The notes beneath the pieces were generated by a model, which was not told the origin of the DNA, did not search any database, and worked only from the letters and a program-made list of their open reading frames with translations. Of a stretch of 64,000 nucleotides of DNA, positions 17,629 to 26,898 are shown one piece after another. Both the position numbers and the translations under genes were made by a program. This DNA comes from Streptomyces sp. cg36 (lineage in GTDB: Bacteria; Actinomycetota; Actinomycetes; Streptomycetales; Streptomycetaceae), in the NCBI RefSeq assembly GCF_041080675.1, contig NZ_CP163520.1:8399501-8463500 (forward strand), given 5' to 3'. Numbering within the stretch: position 1 is the first letter of the stretch; every line of letters starts with the position of its first letter.

Positions 17629-18645
17629 TCAGCGTCCGCTGTTGTACAGGGCGAGGAAGGGGGTCAGGTAGGGACGGCGTGGGTCGGGGATCCCGATGTC
17701 GTCCACGTTGCCGTAGAAGCGCCCGTCGATGTTCACACCCCGGTCGGCGCGGTGGGCCGCGGTGTTGTGCGCCATGCGGGACAGGTCACTCCAGTTGAGT
17801 TCGAGGTCGGTGCCGAAGGCGCCGATGTTGGCCGCCATATTGTCCTGCGGGTCGCCACCGGCGTAGAGGGTCTGGGCGACGCGGTTCTGGATCCAGCCGA
17901 AGCGGGCGGCCTCGGCGGTGGCGCCGATGATGTAGGCCATCGCCCGGTTCACCGTGGTGGAGTTGCGGTTGCCCGGCGTGGCGTTGGTGAGGTTCTGCAC
18001 CTGCTCGTACATCGTCGTCCGGTCGTAGGTCTGGGCCCCCCGCCACTCGGGCGAGGCCGACATCTGCGCGTAGCTGCCGTCGCCGGTGATCTCGTTGAAC
18101 GCGGGGGCGGTCGGCGGGACATTGTTGGGGTCGAGGCCGAGGCGCAGCTCCTCCGGCAGGTGGTTGGTGTACGCGGCCGCGGCCTGGTTGGCGCGGGGGA
18201 CGATGCGGTAGTGCTGGCCGCGGGCGGAGAAGCCCAGGAAGTAGAGGTTGTCGACGTTGAAGTACAGCGCGAGGTGCGCGCGGTTGCCGTCCGCCTCGTG
18301 GGTCCAGACCAGGACCCGGATGACCCGGTTGGTGTTGCGGCGTGCCGTGGTGTCCATGTACCCCGGGCTGTTGCTGACACCGTCCATCTGGTGGCCGGCG
18401 GCGTTGCGCAGCGCGTTCACCATGGCGTTGTAGTCGTTAAAGCTGTCAAGCGCCCCTCGGCTTCTGTCTGGCGCCTCGTAGTGGTACAGGTGCCAGTCGA
18501 TGGTGGTGAACCGCTGGGTGGTCTCGGCGTGGGCCTTGGGTGCGGCGGCCCCGAAGAGCACGCTGCAGGCGGACACGAGGGCGAGCAGCAGGACCGTGAG
18601 CTGCTTTCCGGTTCGGCGCATGGTGGGTATCGGATGCAGGTGCAT
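17629..18645 (-). CDS. Secreted ribosome-inactivating protein (ricin A-like rRNA N-glycosidase), 338 aa
   Basis: N-terminal signal peptide (basic MRRTGKQ, hydrophobic TVLLLALVSACSVLFGAA, cleavage after about residue 40 in PKAHA). The RIP fold follows, with every catalytic position: Tyr135 in DNLYFLGF, Tyr192 in GDGSYAQM, Glu245 and Arg248 in GATAEAARFGWIQNRV, Trp285 in LELNWSDLS. Such enzymes remove one adenine from the sarcin-ricin loop of large rRNA and stop translation; a Streptomyces RIP family is known. Export suggests action on other cells. ATG at 18645 has AGGGAGA upstream; ATG at 18621 is an alternative. Divergent from the XRE/NB-ARC regulator. Confidence 0.88.
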   Translation of the reverse strand: MHLHPIPTMRRTGKQLTVLLLALVSACSVLFGAAAPKAHAETTQRFTTIDWHLYHYEAPDRSRGALDSFNDYNAMVNALRNAAGHQMDGVSNSPGYMDTTARRNTNRVIRVLVWTHEADGNRAHLALYFNVDNLYFLGFSARGQHYRIVPRANQAAAAYTNHLPEELRLGLDPNNVPPTAPAFNEITGDGSYAQMSASPEWRGAQTYDRTTMYEQVQNLTNATPGNRNSTTVNRAMAYIIGATAEAARFGWIQNRVAQTLYAGGDPQDNMAANIGAFGTDLELNWSDLSRMAHNTAAHRADRGVNIDGRFYGNVDDIGIPDPRRPYLTPFLALYNSGR

Positions 18646-18988
18646 CGGGTGAATCTCCCTGAAGCATTGCCGTGCGGATGTGGGGCGCACGGCGAGGACA
18701 CCCCGTCGCACGCCTGCCGCAGCGTCGGGGCAGGTTGTGGGCGGGGGACGGTCAGCGAGGCGAGAAGACGACAGCCCTGCCCGGCCGCGCCCGGTCAGGG
18801 CGGGGGTTCGGCCAAGGGGTGGGGCTCCCGCGGCAGCTGCCGGGGGTCTTCTTCCTCAGACCTCGATCCAACCCGGGCGGGCGGGCGCCAGCCAGGCAAT
18901 TTCCCCCGCAAAACTGTGTGCCGCATACTTTTGCGGGTGGGGTTCGGCGTTCGGCGGGGCCACGTCGAACCAGGGGAAGATCATCAGC

Positions 18989-21259
18989 ATGGCCTCGTCC
19001 ACACCGGCCGGTTCCTTCAGCATCACGTCGTCCGCACCGGCCGCCGTCTCCTTCGGCGTGCTGCTGCACGGGCTGCGGCGTCGGGCGGGGCTGAGCCAGG
19101 AGGACCTGGCGCATGCGGCAGGCGTGAGCGTGCGTACCCTGTCGTATCTGGAGCAGGGCCGCTCCCGGGGCCCGCAGCGCCGCACCGTCCAGGCCCTGGC
19201 CAAGGCCCTGGGCCTGGATGCGGCCGGCTTCCGGGAGCTGGAGGAGGCCGCCAGCCTGGGCCGGCCCCGCCCCGCCCGCACGACGCCCACCGCCGAGCTG
19301 CCCGCCGCCGCACCGGAGGCCACCGTGACCGCGAGCCCGCCCGCGAGCGCGCCGGATCTGCTGCCGCGCGCGCCGCGGGGCTTTCACGGCCGGGCCGGGG
19401 AGCTGGCCGCGCTGACCCGGGCCAGCGCGGGCGAGGCCCCCGTCTGCCTGGTGGTGGGGCCCGCCGGGGTCGGCAAGACCGCCCTGGTGCTGCACTGGGC
19501 CCGCCACGACCCGGCCGGGCTCACCGACGGGCGCCTCTACGCCGACCTGCGCGGCTTCAGCGACATGGGCGAGCCGGCCGCCCTTGACGTACTGCGTGAG
19601 TTCCTGACGGCCCTGGGCGTGCCGAGCGAACGGATACCGGAGTCGGAAAACGCCGCGTCCGCCCTGTTCCGCTCGCTGGCCGCCGACCGCCAGCTGCTGG
19701 TCGTTCTCGACAACGCGCGCGATGCCGAACAGGTCCGCCCGCTCCTGCCGGGCGGCGACCGCTGCGTCACCGTCGTCACCAGCCGCCACCGCCTGGCCGC
19801 CCTGATCGTCACCGACACCGCCCGCCCACTGGCCGTCGACGTCCTCACCCCCCAGGACGCCACCGCGCTCCTGGCCCGCATCCTCGGCACCGACCGCATC
19901 GACGCCGAGCCGGCCGCAGCCCTGCGCCTGGCCGGGCTGTGCGGCGGCCTGCCCCTCGCGCTGCGCGTGGCAGCCGCCCGCCTGGCGGGACGGCCCGGCT
20001 GGTCGCTGGCCGTGATGGCCGACGAACTGTCCGACGAGACACGGCGGCTGGGCCTTTTGGACCTGGAGGACACCGGGGTGCGCGCCGCACTGCACCTCAC
20101 CCTGCGCCAGCTTGCCGAGCCGGTCCGCCACTTGTTCGCCGCCCTTGGCCGTCACCCCGGCAGCCACGTCGACCGGTACGCGGCCGCCGCCCTGGCCGCC
20201 ACCGACCCCGTCAGCGCCGACACCGCCCTGGAGCACCTCACCGCCGCGCACCTGCTCACCGAGACGGCGCCGGGCCGGTGGCAGATGCACGACCTCGTGC
20301 GGCTCTATGCCCGCGGCCTGGACGCCCACCCCGACACCCTCACGCGGGTCCTCGACCACTACATCACCACCGCCACCGCCGCCGTCGCGGCGGCCGAACC
20401 CGGCTCGGAGGACTGCTTCCCCCTCCCCACCGGCTTCCTTGCGCCCCTCGCGGTAAGGGAGTTCGGCGACCGGGGCGCCGCTGTGGCCTGGTTCACCGCC
20501 GAACGCGACAACCTCACCCAGGCCGTCGCTGCCGCCAGCGCCGCCCGCCTGCACGAGCGGACCTGGCGCCTCGCCATGACCATGTGGCCACTCATCGTCT
20601 GGCGCGTGCGCGACGGCTGGGCGCCGCTGCTGGAGACCGCCCTCGCCGCCACCCGGGCCGGTGCCGACGAGCACGGCGAGGCCCGGGTCCTCAACATGCT
20701 CGGCTGGGTCCTCACCGAAGAGGACCGCACCCCCGAGGCCCTCGTCCACCTGGAGGCCGCCCACGCGCTCGCCGCCCGCGCAGGCGATTCGTTCGCCGAG
20801 GCCAACGCCCTGATCGTCCTCGCCATGGCCCAAGCCGCCCTCGGCGACCTCGACCAGGCTGCCACCAGCTGCGAACGCGCCGCCGGCCTGGCCCGCCAGA
20901 GCGGCGACCGCAGGATCGAACGCCTCGCCACCCAGCACCTCGCCCGCCACCAGGCCGACGCCGGCCACTGGCACCAAGCCCTCACCACCGCCAACCAGGC
21001 CCTGAACTCCGGCTACGGGTCCGGCACCACCGACATCCCCCACATCCTGCTGCTCATCATCAAGGGCGAAGCACTCCTCGGCCTCGGCCACCACACCGAC
21101 GGCACCACCCAACTCGACCTCGCCGCCCGTGAGGCGGAGGCCGCCGGCTACGACGACGGCACGGTCCGCGCCCTCGCCGCCCTCCTGCGCGCAGCACCGG
21201 ACCCCGAGATCCAGGCACGGTACGACACGGCACTCGCACGACTCACCACCCGGGCCTGA
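18989..21259 (+). CDS. XRE-HTH / NB-ARC / TPR regulatory ATPase (AfsR-like STAND), 756 aa
   Basis: N-terminal XRE HTH (about residues 24-80: LRRRAGLSQEDLAHAAGVSV, RTLSYLEQGRS). An NB-ARC NTPase follows: Walker A VVGPAGVGKTAL, Walker B LLVVLDNARDAEQV, sensor TVVTSRHRL, GLPLALRV, and MHDLVRLYARGL. A C-terminal TPR array (about 480-740) includes GWVLTEEDRTPEALVHLEAA. The layout is that of signal-transducing ATPases that bind DNA and activate secondary metabolism or stress genes. ATG at 18989 is the first good start. It is divergent from the RIP gene (344 nt between starts), so it is the natural candidate for that gene's regulator; this is inference from position. Confidence 0.9.
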   Translation: MASSTPAGSFSITSSAPAAVSFGVLLHGLRRRAGLSQEDLAHAAGVSVRTLSYLEQGRSRGPQRRTVQALAKALGLDAAGFRELEEAASLGRPRPARTTPTAELPAAAPEATVTASPPASAPDLLPRAPRGFHGRAGELAALTRASAGEAPVCLVVGPAGVGKTALVLHWARHDPAGLTDGRLYADLRGFSDMGEPAALDVLREFLTALGVPSERIPESENAASALFRSLAADRQLLVVLDNARDAEQVRPLLPGGDRCVTVVTSRHRLAALIVTDTARPLAVDVLTPQDATALLARILGTDRIDAEPAAALRLAGLCGGLPLALRVAAARLAGRPGWSLAVMADELSDETRRLGLLDLEDTGVRAALHLTLRQLAEPVRHLFAALGRHPGSHVDRYAAAALAATDPVSADTALEHLTAAHLLTETAPGRWQMHDLVRLYARGLDAHPDTLTRVLDHYITTATAAVAAAEPGSEDCFPLPTGFLAPLAVREFGDRGAAVAWFTAERDNLTQAVAAASAARLHERTWRLAMTMWPLIVWRVRDGWAPLLETALAATRAGADEHGEARVLNMLGWVLTEEDRTPEALVHLEAAHALAARAGDSFAEANALIVLAMAQAALGDLDQAATSCERAAGLARQSGDRRIERLATQHLARHQADAGHWHQALTTANQALNSGYGSGTTDIPHILLLIIKGEALLGLGHHTDGTTQLDLAAREAEAAGYDDGTVRALAALLRAAPDPEIQARYDTALARLTTRA

Positions 21260-21406
21260 CCACAGCCGCACCCACACCAGCAGCCCGGGCCGGCGGGAAG
21301 GCCACACCTCGGCACTGGAACCGGGAGCACCCAGACCTTGCCGCCGACATGGTCCAAGGCGCCGGGACCACCCGCCACTGACGTACCTCACGTGCCTGAC
21401 GAACCA

Positions 21407-21906
21407 TCAGATATCCACCGGGCACGCGCCGGGCCGGAGGTCAATTCTCAGGTGCCTCACGGCTGCTGGGCACCCAAGATAATCGCGGATGTCGGCCACC
21501 AGCTCCGGGTGGTCGCTCAAGTCGATGTGGTCCGGGAGCAGCGCGTAGCCGATCATCCCGAAGAGCGTGTGGCACACGTGGCCAGCTGCTCCGGCGGCGT
21601 GAGCTGGACTGCCCCCTGGCGGGCCCGGAGATCCGGCGGGGTGCTGGTGTTCTGCTGGGCCTCGGCCATGGACTCCTCCCAGCTCCGTTCCGGCGGGGCG
21701 TTGCGGTGGGCTTCTTCGGCCATGAGTGCCTCGGCCAGTTGCGCCGGCCACGCGGCGCGGGCCGGCGCGGGCGGTTCCAGGCCCGCCTGCCTGGCCGCCC
21801 ACACCGTGCGTCCGCCCGTCTCCCGCGTGTGCGCGGACCGGTCGGCGCGCTCCTGCAGATCGGCAACCTCTGCCAGACGCCCGGCAAGAGCGATGGATGC
21901 GCTCAC
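21407..21906 (-). pseudogene. Hypothetical protein gene with a frameshift
   Basis: From a GTG at 21906 (GGAG about 5 nt upstream) the frame reads VSASIALAGRLAEVADLQER, later SWEESMAEAQQNTSTPPDLR and QLTPPEQLA. Near 21580 coding character moves to another frame: HVCHTLFGMIGYALLPDHID and then LSDHPELVADIRDYLG, ending at 21407. Codon third positions are GC-rich on both sides of the break, so this is one gene with a small indel, or a sequencing error. No family recognised. Confidence 0.45.
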
Positions 21907-22084
21907 GGTGCTCCACGGCCCACTGCTCAGCTCGTCCGGTGTGTCGTACTTGTTGTCCGTAGCCAGGGACAGGGAGAAGGAGCTTGGGGCGGAGGCGAGT
22001 GTGCGTATCGTGGAAGTGCTGGTCGGACAGGATGTGCCCACGGCTGTGATCAGGGAACTGGCGGCGGGGGCCCTGACAGCGTAG
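21893..22084 (+). CDS. Small hypothetical ORF, 63 aa
   Basis: ATG at 21893 opens a frame with GC-rich third positions: LSVARDREKELGAEASVRIV and then EVLVGQDVPTAVIRELAAG. It overlaps the start of the minus-strand hypothetical gene by 14 nt. No ribosome binding site of note and no family recognised; it may be a relic of a longer gene. Confidence 0.35.
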   Translation: MDALTVLHGPLLSSSGVSYLLSVARDREKELGAEASVRIVEVLVGQDVPTAVIRELAAGALTA

Positions 22085-22109
22085 GCGGGCCCGGCTGCGC
22101 ATCCGGCTG

Positions 22110-22489
22110 ATGTCGGAACAGGGGCTGTTGCCGGGCTGGCAGAGCGGCCTGGCCGCGCTCGACTGCGCCCTGTCCCAGCGGGCCCTGCTCGCTGGTGGCA
22201 GTGGCGTGGCGGACCTCCGCCCCGATGCCGCCACCGCTCCCGGGCAGTGGCCCGCCGTTTGATCCGGATATGGCCGCGCTGGACCACGCCGTCGACCAGA
22301 TCGCCGCCGATGCCCGTGCGGTGGGGGAGCTGATGCTGGAAGTCGCGCCGCCTACCTCGGCGACATCGACGCCGCCGAGGTTTGGAGCCGGTGTGCGAGC
22401 CGATCGGCGAACTCCTCGAACACGCTCTCGCCGCCCGCCGCTACGCGATGACCGGCGACCGCCGGGCCCTGTACGGCACCCCTCTGTGA
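22110..22489 (+). pseudogene. Decayed coding sequence, small ORF pieces
   Basis: Three short pieces in different frames look like coding. One is MSEQGLLPGWQSGLAALDCA (22110-22262, 50 aa). The next is DPDMAALDHAVDQIAADARA. The last is GLEPVCEPIGELLEHALAAR, then RYAMTGDRRALYGTPL with stop at 22489. They are probably fragments of one or two degraded genes. No family recognised. Confidence 0.35.
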
Positions 22490-22627
22490 GCCCTCACGCC
22501 AGCGGGCGCGGCCCTGGGCCCGCCCGCAGCACCGGCCGGTCAGTGCAGCCGTCACGGCATCTGTGGGAGCGTTCTCCCCACCCGTGACGGACGTGTCCTC
22601 GGGTGGGGTTTCGCCGCTGCTGCGGAT

Positions 22628-22663
22628 GCTCGTGGTGCGGCGGGTGGGCTCCGCACCACGAGC
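22628..22663 (-). terminator. Hairpin downstream of the lectin gene
   Basis: 13-bp perfect stem (22628-22640 with 22651-22663), 10-nt loop, 13 nt past the lectin stop codon. A second hairpin with CCCACCCG/CGGGTGGG arms lies at about 22577-22605. Confidence 0.7.
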
Positions 22664-22676
22664 CGTACCGGTCTGC

Positions 22677-23327
22677 TTACGGGATGGTCCAGTGGTGGTC
22701 GTCGTTGTCGCTGCAGTAGTAGAGGGTGAGCCGGGCGTCGTTGCCGCCGGTGCGCACGCCGTCCACGTCCAGGCACAGTCCGCTGGCGAGGTTGACGAGC
22801 CAGAAGCTCCCGTCGGAACGGGGCACCTGACCGTAGATCTGGTTGTCGCCGGTCGTCTGGTTGCAGTAGAACTCGCTGACCTTGGTGCCGGCGCTCACAC
22901 TGCCGTAGTTCGGCACGTCGAGGCACAGATTGTCCTTGACGTTGCGCAGGTTGTAGAGCCTGTAGCCGTTGGAGCTGTCTCCGAGGTAGTCCCAGTAGAA
23001 CAGCTGGTTGTCGCGGGAAGAGCCGTCACAGGTGTACTCGTTGACCGGGCCGTTCACGGTGCCAGGGCCGTAGCCCGGGATGTCGATGCACTTGCCGGTC
23101 ACGACGTTCTTGACCAGGTAGGGGCCGTAGGTGGTGGAGGCGGGCGTGAGGTGCTGAGGAGCGCGGGGAAGGAGTGTGGTCTTGCCGGGGGACGCAATGC
23201 GTACCGGGGCGGAGCCGGGTGTTGCCGGAGTGGCGGAGTCCGCGTGTGCAGGGGCGGCGGTGAATGCGAGCGCGAGCAGGGTGACGCCGGCGCTGAGCGT
23301 GCCGGTGAGTCGTCTGATGGGTTTCAT
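22677..23327 (-). CDS. Secreted ricin-type beta-trefoil lectin, 216 aa
   Basis: Signal peptide MKPIRRLTGTLSAGVTLLAL... ending AAPAHA (about residue 29). A single RICIN domain of three repeats follows (about 66-216). Each repeat has a Cys-x-Asp motif: TGKCIDIPGYG, NLCLDVPNYG, SGLCLDVDGV. QxW-like ends are present (NQLFYW, NQIYGQ, HHWTIP), with Cys pairs positioned for disulphides. Such domains bind galactose-type sugars. No catalytic domain is attached, so it is a stand-alone secreted lectin. ATG at 23327 has AAAGGCAGGGA upstream. It lies about 4 kb from the intact secreted RIP, on the same strand. Confidence 0.88.
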   Translation of the reverse strand: MKPIRRLTGTLSAGVTLLALAFTAAPAHADSATPATPGSAPVRIASPGKTTLLPRAPQHLTPASTTYGPYLVKNVVTGKCIDIPGYGPGTVNGPVNEYTCDGSSRDNQLFYWDYLGDSSNGYRLYNLRNVKDNLCLDVPNYGSVSAGTKVSEFYCNQTTGDNQIYGQVPRSDGSFWLVNLASGLCLDVDGVRTGGNDARLTLYYCSDNDDHHWTIP

Positions 23328-23742
23328 TGTTGTCCCTGCCTTTCGTTGTGGGTTGATTCGGGATGCTGTGGAACTCTTTGCGGTCTTTGTCTGGTCTCGT
23401 CGAGGCGAGGGGCTGGCCATGGCCTCGGTGGCGCTGTGGGAGGGCTGCTCCTCGCTGGTGTTGCGTGGTCTGACATTGCCGGGGAAGGGAGTTGACCGCG
23501 CGGCCTCGATGCGGTGCGTGCAGGTCGGCCAGGGGCGGGGGCCGGACAAGCGGGGTTGTCCGCGGACAACTGGGGGACCGGCCGTGCCTGTGGATGCCGA
23601 TCGGTCGTGGATGGCGCTTGCGCTGTGTGAGGCGGTGGCCGCGAATGGGTACCCGGACGGGTCCGTCGGCTGCTTGATACGTGCCTTGCCCGCCCAGCAT
23701 GTGAGCCCCCTGCCATGAGTCCCCTGCGATGCTGCGCCGCCG
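23328..23742. other. Upstream region of the lectin gene
   Basis: No supported gene. Minus-strand frames here are low-complexity continuations of the lectin ORF upstream of its real start. The lectin promoter should lie here. Confidence 0.35.
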
Positions 23743-23931
23743 TCATTCGGTATGCAGGACCTGGGCAATGGTCTGCCGTGCTGCCGCACGCGCCGGTATC
23801 ACGGCCCCCAGTGCGGCGATCGCCACTCCAGCCAGGGCCAGCAGGGTCATCGTCTGGGGGCGCCACACGTCCAGCATCCGGGCGGGGAAGGCGAGATGGG
23901 CGCTGTGCTCGGTCATCGGGACCCACGGCAA
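23743..23931 (-). pseudogene. ABC-transporter permease (FtsX/MacB type), C-terminal remnant
   Basis: The 62 residues end in TLLALAGVAIAALGAVIPAR and AAARQTIAQVLHTE, the last membrane helix plus the conserved PARRAAR...L..E tail of FtsX-like permeases. Nothing upstream extends the domain, so only the last about 6% of such a gene remains. Confidence 0.6.
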
Positions 23932-24464
23932 CAGGAAGCCAGCCGTGGACGGTTCACCAGACGCTTCCCACTCGACTTCCCGACCGGGGGCGGGGGGAGA
24001 CCGGAGTAACGGACGGGCGGGGTGGTGAGGACCCGGGCTTTGGTTCTGGCCGCGATTTCATGAAAGGCCAGTTCACCGGGACGCGTGCCGGATCTGCGAT
24101 GCGGCCATGGCGTCGTGCGCCGCCTCTGGCGGAGCTCCGCGAGGGGACGGTCGAGGCGGTGCGGGGGATCCCGGTGCCCGATTCTCGGCGCAGGAGCTGA
24201 CGGTGGAGGCTGTACAAGCAGTTGCCGACGCGTTGCGAGTCGCCGAATCATCACGTGTGACGGGCCGTTGATCAGTGGGCTGGCCAACCGGCCGCCGCTG
24301 AGGGCACTCGCCGCCACCACGTCGTGGGATGCGCCGGGCGGAACCGCTCATGGGATTTCACCTTGGCGCAAATGCGACTGGTCTGTCCTGTCCATGGCGC
24401 TGCGTGCTGTGGGAGTGTGAATGGAGTTCACGATGTGGATGGTGGTGGGGGAGGGGTATAGGGA
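23932..24464. other. Gap with no recognisable gene
   Basis: Only short broken frames are seen (for example LTVEAVQAVADALRVAESSR ending near 24269). They do not reach family recognition and are probably decayed sequence. Confidence 0.35.
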
Positions 24465-26270
24465 GTGGCGGCGGGGGAGGAGCGGCGGGCGGTGGTGTTC
24501 GGCCGCGTACATCGGGTCGTGACCACGGTGGTGGTCGCGGGCGCGGTGATCATTGCCGGGATCGGGTTCGCGGGTTCTTACGCGGCGGTGCGGGCCCTCG
24601 CCGAGAGACAAGGATTCGGGACTTTTTCCCTGGTCTTCCCGGTCGGCATCGACGCGGGCATCTGTGTGCTCCTCGCGCTCGACCTGCTGCTGACCTGGAT
24701 CCGGATCCCGTTCCCGCTGCTGCGCCAGACGGCCTGGCTGCTGACGGCCGCCACCATCGCCTTCAACAGTGCGGCCGCCTGGCCCGATGCGCTCGGCGTC
24801 GGCATGCACGCCGTCATCCCCGTCCTGTTCGTCGTCGCCGTCGAGGCCGCCCGCCACGCGGTGGGCCGCATCGCCGACATCACCGCCGACAAGCACATGG
24901 AGGGCGTCCGCTACGCCCGCTGGCTGCTCTGCCCGGTGCCCACCTTCAAGCTCTGGCGCCGCATGAAGCTGTGGGAACTGCGCTCCTACGAACAGGTCAT
25001 CAAGCTCGAACAGGACCGCCTCGTCTACCAGGCGCGCCTCCAGGCCCGCTACGGCCGAGCCTGGCGCCGCAAGGCACCCGTCGAGTCGCTGATGCCACTG
25101 CGCCTGGCCAAGTTCGGCGTCCCGCTCGCCGACACCGGCCCGGCCGGACTCGCCGCAGCCGGCATCAAGGAGCCACTCCTCCTCCCCGACACCCAGGCCG
25201 CAGGCGCGGGTGAGGCGGTGTCCTGGGTGAACGAAAGCCGCGCCAATGCCGGGGCGGAGGGCGCCGGGCAGAACCGAGCGTCACCGCCGGCGGCCCAGCC
25301 CGCCCCGATACCTGTGCCGCCCGGCCAAGTCCGGGCGGTGGGCGGGCGGTCGACCGATGCCGACGCACCGTTCCCTGCCGGGTTTCCGGCCAACCTGTCG
25401 GCCGCACCAGAAGCTGTCCGGCCGCGCTGCACCCCCGCACGCGTCACAGGTCCCGACGAACCGCTGTCCGCCCAGCAACTGCAACCCCTGCTCCAAGCCG
25501 ACCAGCACCGCTCCCCACCACATCCCCAGGCGGTCTTCGGCCCACAGCCTCTGGGCGACTGCGTCGCAGGCCATCACGCCGATGTCTGCGACGGCGATGA
25601 GCACAAGGAGGAACACCCCTCCTCACCCGATGCAGCCGGCCACGCCGCAGACACCGGGGCAGACGCAGCGCGCATCGCCGGACGCGCCTCGACGCATGCC
25701 GGCAGACGCAGTGCGGCGTCGGCCGGTCACGCGGCCGAGGTGCGCGAAGGAGACACCGGCGAACCGTCACGGCCGGCGGATCCTGCACTGCCGGCGGCTG
25801 TGGGGGCTGGTGCCCGGGGCGCGGCCAGGCAGCGTGGACGGCGGGTCAACGCCCGCCTCGAAAGACCGCCTTCGCCCCCGGGCGGGCATGGGAGAGACGG
25901 CCTGACTGCCTCTGACCGCTACTACCTTGCCTGGAGGGACTACCAGGAGGAACACGGCGCTGAGCCCAGCGACGGGCAGCTGTCGGCCCACCTGGCCGCG
26001 CAGGGACTGCTGGGGCGCGGCGGCAGGCCCGTCAGCCCGGCCAACCTGCGCCGCCACTTCGTGCGCTGGCGCATCTACACCCTCTGGGCCCAGCACCGGG
26101 CACACACCGGCACGCCCGCGCCCGCAGAGGTGGCGCGCGCATGCGGCCGGCTCGGCATCACCGCCCAGTACGGCAAGCCAGTCACCCCTGAGCTCGTCGC
26201 CGGGCAGCGCGAGGACTTCGAACGCCGCTGGCACACCCTCACCCACCACCCCACCCCGGACACGCCGTAA
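24465..26270 (+). CDS. DUF2637 membrane protein with C-terminal DNA-binding-like region, 601 aa
   Basis: Residues about 15-135 contain four hydrophobic helices (VVTTVVVAGAVIIAGIGFAG, FSLVFPVGIDAGICVLLALD, TAWLLTAATIAFNSAAAW, VIPVLFVVAVEAARHAVG) in the DUF2637 arrangement. This domain is found in Streptomyces plasmid and integrative-element proteins, often near transfer genes. A basic segment (RWLLCPVPTFKLWRRMKLWE) is followed by a long Pro/Ala/Arg-rich linker (about 230-470). The C-terminal helical module (about 480-600: DGQLSAHLAAQGLLGRGGRP, VSPANLRRHFVRWRIY) resembles a replication or transfer-associated HTH. GTG at 24465 after GGGGAGGGG. Role in transfer or partition is inference. Confidence 0.75.
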   Translation: MAAGEERRAVVFGRVHRVVTTVVVAGAVIIAGIGFAGSYAAVRALAERQGFGTFSLVFPVGIDAGICVLLALDLLLTWIRIPFPLLRQTAWLLTAATIAFNSAAAWPDALGVGMHAVIPVLFVVAVEAARHAVGRIADITADKHMEGVRYARWLLCPVPTFKLWRRMKLWELRSYEQVIKLEQDRLVYQARLQARYGRAWRRKAPVESLMPLRLAKFGVPLADTGPAGLAAAGIKEPLLLPDTQAAGAGEAVSWVNESRANAGAEGAGQNRASPPAAQPAPIPVPPGQVRAVGGRSTDADAPFPAGFPANLSAAPEAVRPRCTPARVTGPDEPLSAQQLQPLLQADQHRSPPHPQAVFGPQPLGDCVAGHHADVCDGDEHKEEHPSSPDAAGHAADTGADAARIAGRASTHAGRRSAASAGHAAEVREGDTGEPSRPADPALPAAVGAGARGAARQRGRRVNARLERPPSPPGGHGRDGLTASDRYYLAWRDYQEEHGAEPSDGQLSAHLAAQGLLGRGGRPVSPANLRRHFVRWRIYTLWAQHRAHTGTPAPAEVARACGRLGITAQYGKPVTPELVAGQREDFERRWHTLTHHPTPDTP

Positions 26271-26296
26271 AGCCACGCCCGGACGCAGGAGGAACC

Positions 26297-26733
26297 ATGC
26301 GCGCCCTGCGCACCCCGGCACCACCCTCACCGAGCTCGACCTGCCGCAGACGGGCGCGTTGTCCCTGATCCGGATGCAGGTCGGGTCCCCCGACGCCGTT
26401 GACCAGGCGGTGTACCACCGCCGGGCGGTACTGCACCTGCACGGCAGCGGCCGCGCCATGGGCCTTGCACGCAACTGGGCCGGCTGGGCGCTGGCGAGTG
26501 CCTGGCGGGGCCTGGCCCTGTACCCGCTGGCCGGCACCCTCGTGATCACCGGCCGCACCACCGACGGGCACATCACCGCACTCGACGACGACCTGACGCA
26601 ACACGTACACGCCGTCGTGGACACCGTGCAGGAGACGCTCACGCAATGGCGTCAACGGCCCCCGCACTCTGGTGAGGCTGCCATCGGTGAACTCCTCGCC
26701 TGCGCAGCCCGCGACGTGGCCCCCCGCCGATAA
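26297..26733 (+). pseudogene. Hypothetical gene with an apparent 5' frameshift
   Basis: An excellent start (ATG at 26297 with AGGAGGAACC) opens a frame that soon loses coding character. The coding frame beginning TLTELDLPQTGALSLIRMQV has no start of its own nearby. It continues VYHRRAVLHLHGSGRAMGLA, WRGLALYPLAGTLVITGRTT, ITALDDDLTQHVHAVVDTVQ and ends RDVAPRR. A one-base slip near 26310 joins them into a protein of about 145 aa. It follows the DUF2637 gene by 26 nt. No family recognised. Confidence 0.45.
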
Positions 26734-26898
26734 GCACCGGACCTGCACCGACCGCCGGCCGCGAAGTCCGTGGCAGCGTGGCATTCGGCAGCTGGGACGG
26801 ACGCAGCCCCTCATCTCGTTGACTGACGGTGGCTGACGTGTCGGCGAATTGCCCCACCCGCCTGCGGGCACCGGCCAGACTCGTACCCGGTTCGCGGA

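Noticed and set aside
18752..21391. Minus-strand open frame of 879 codons
   Set aside because: Shadow of the XRE/NB-ARC gene; Gly/Gln-rich composition and no family motifs.
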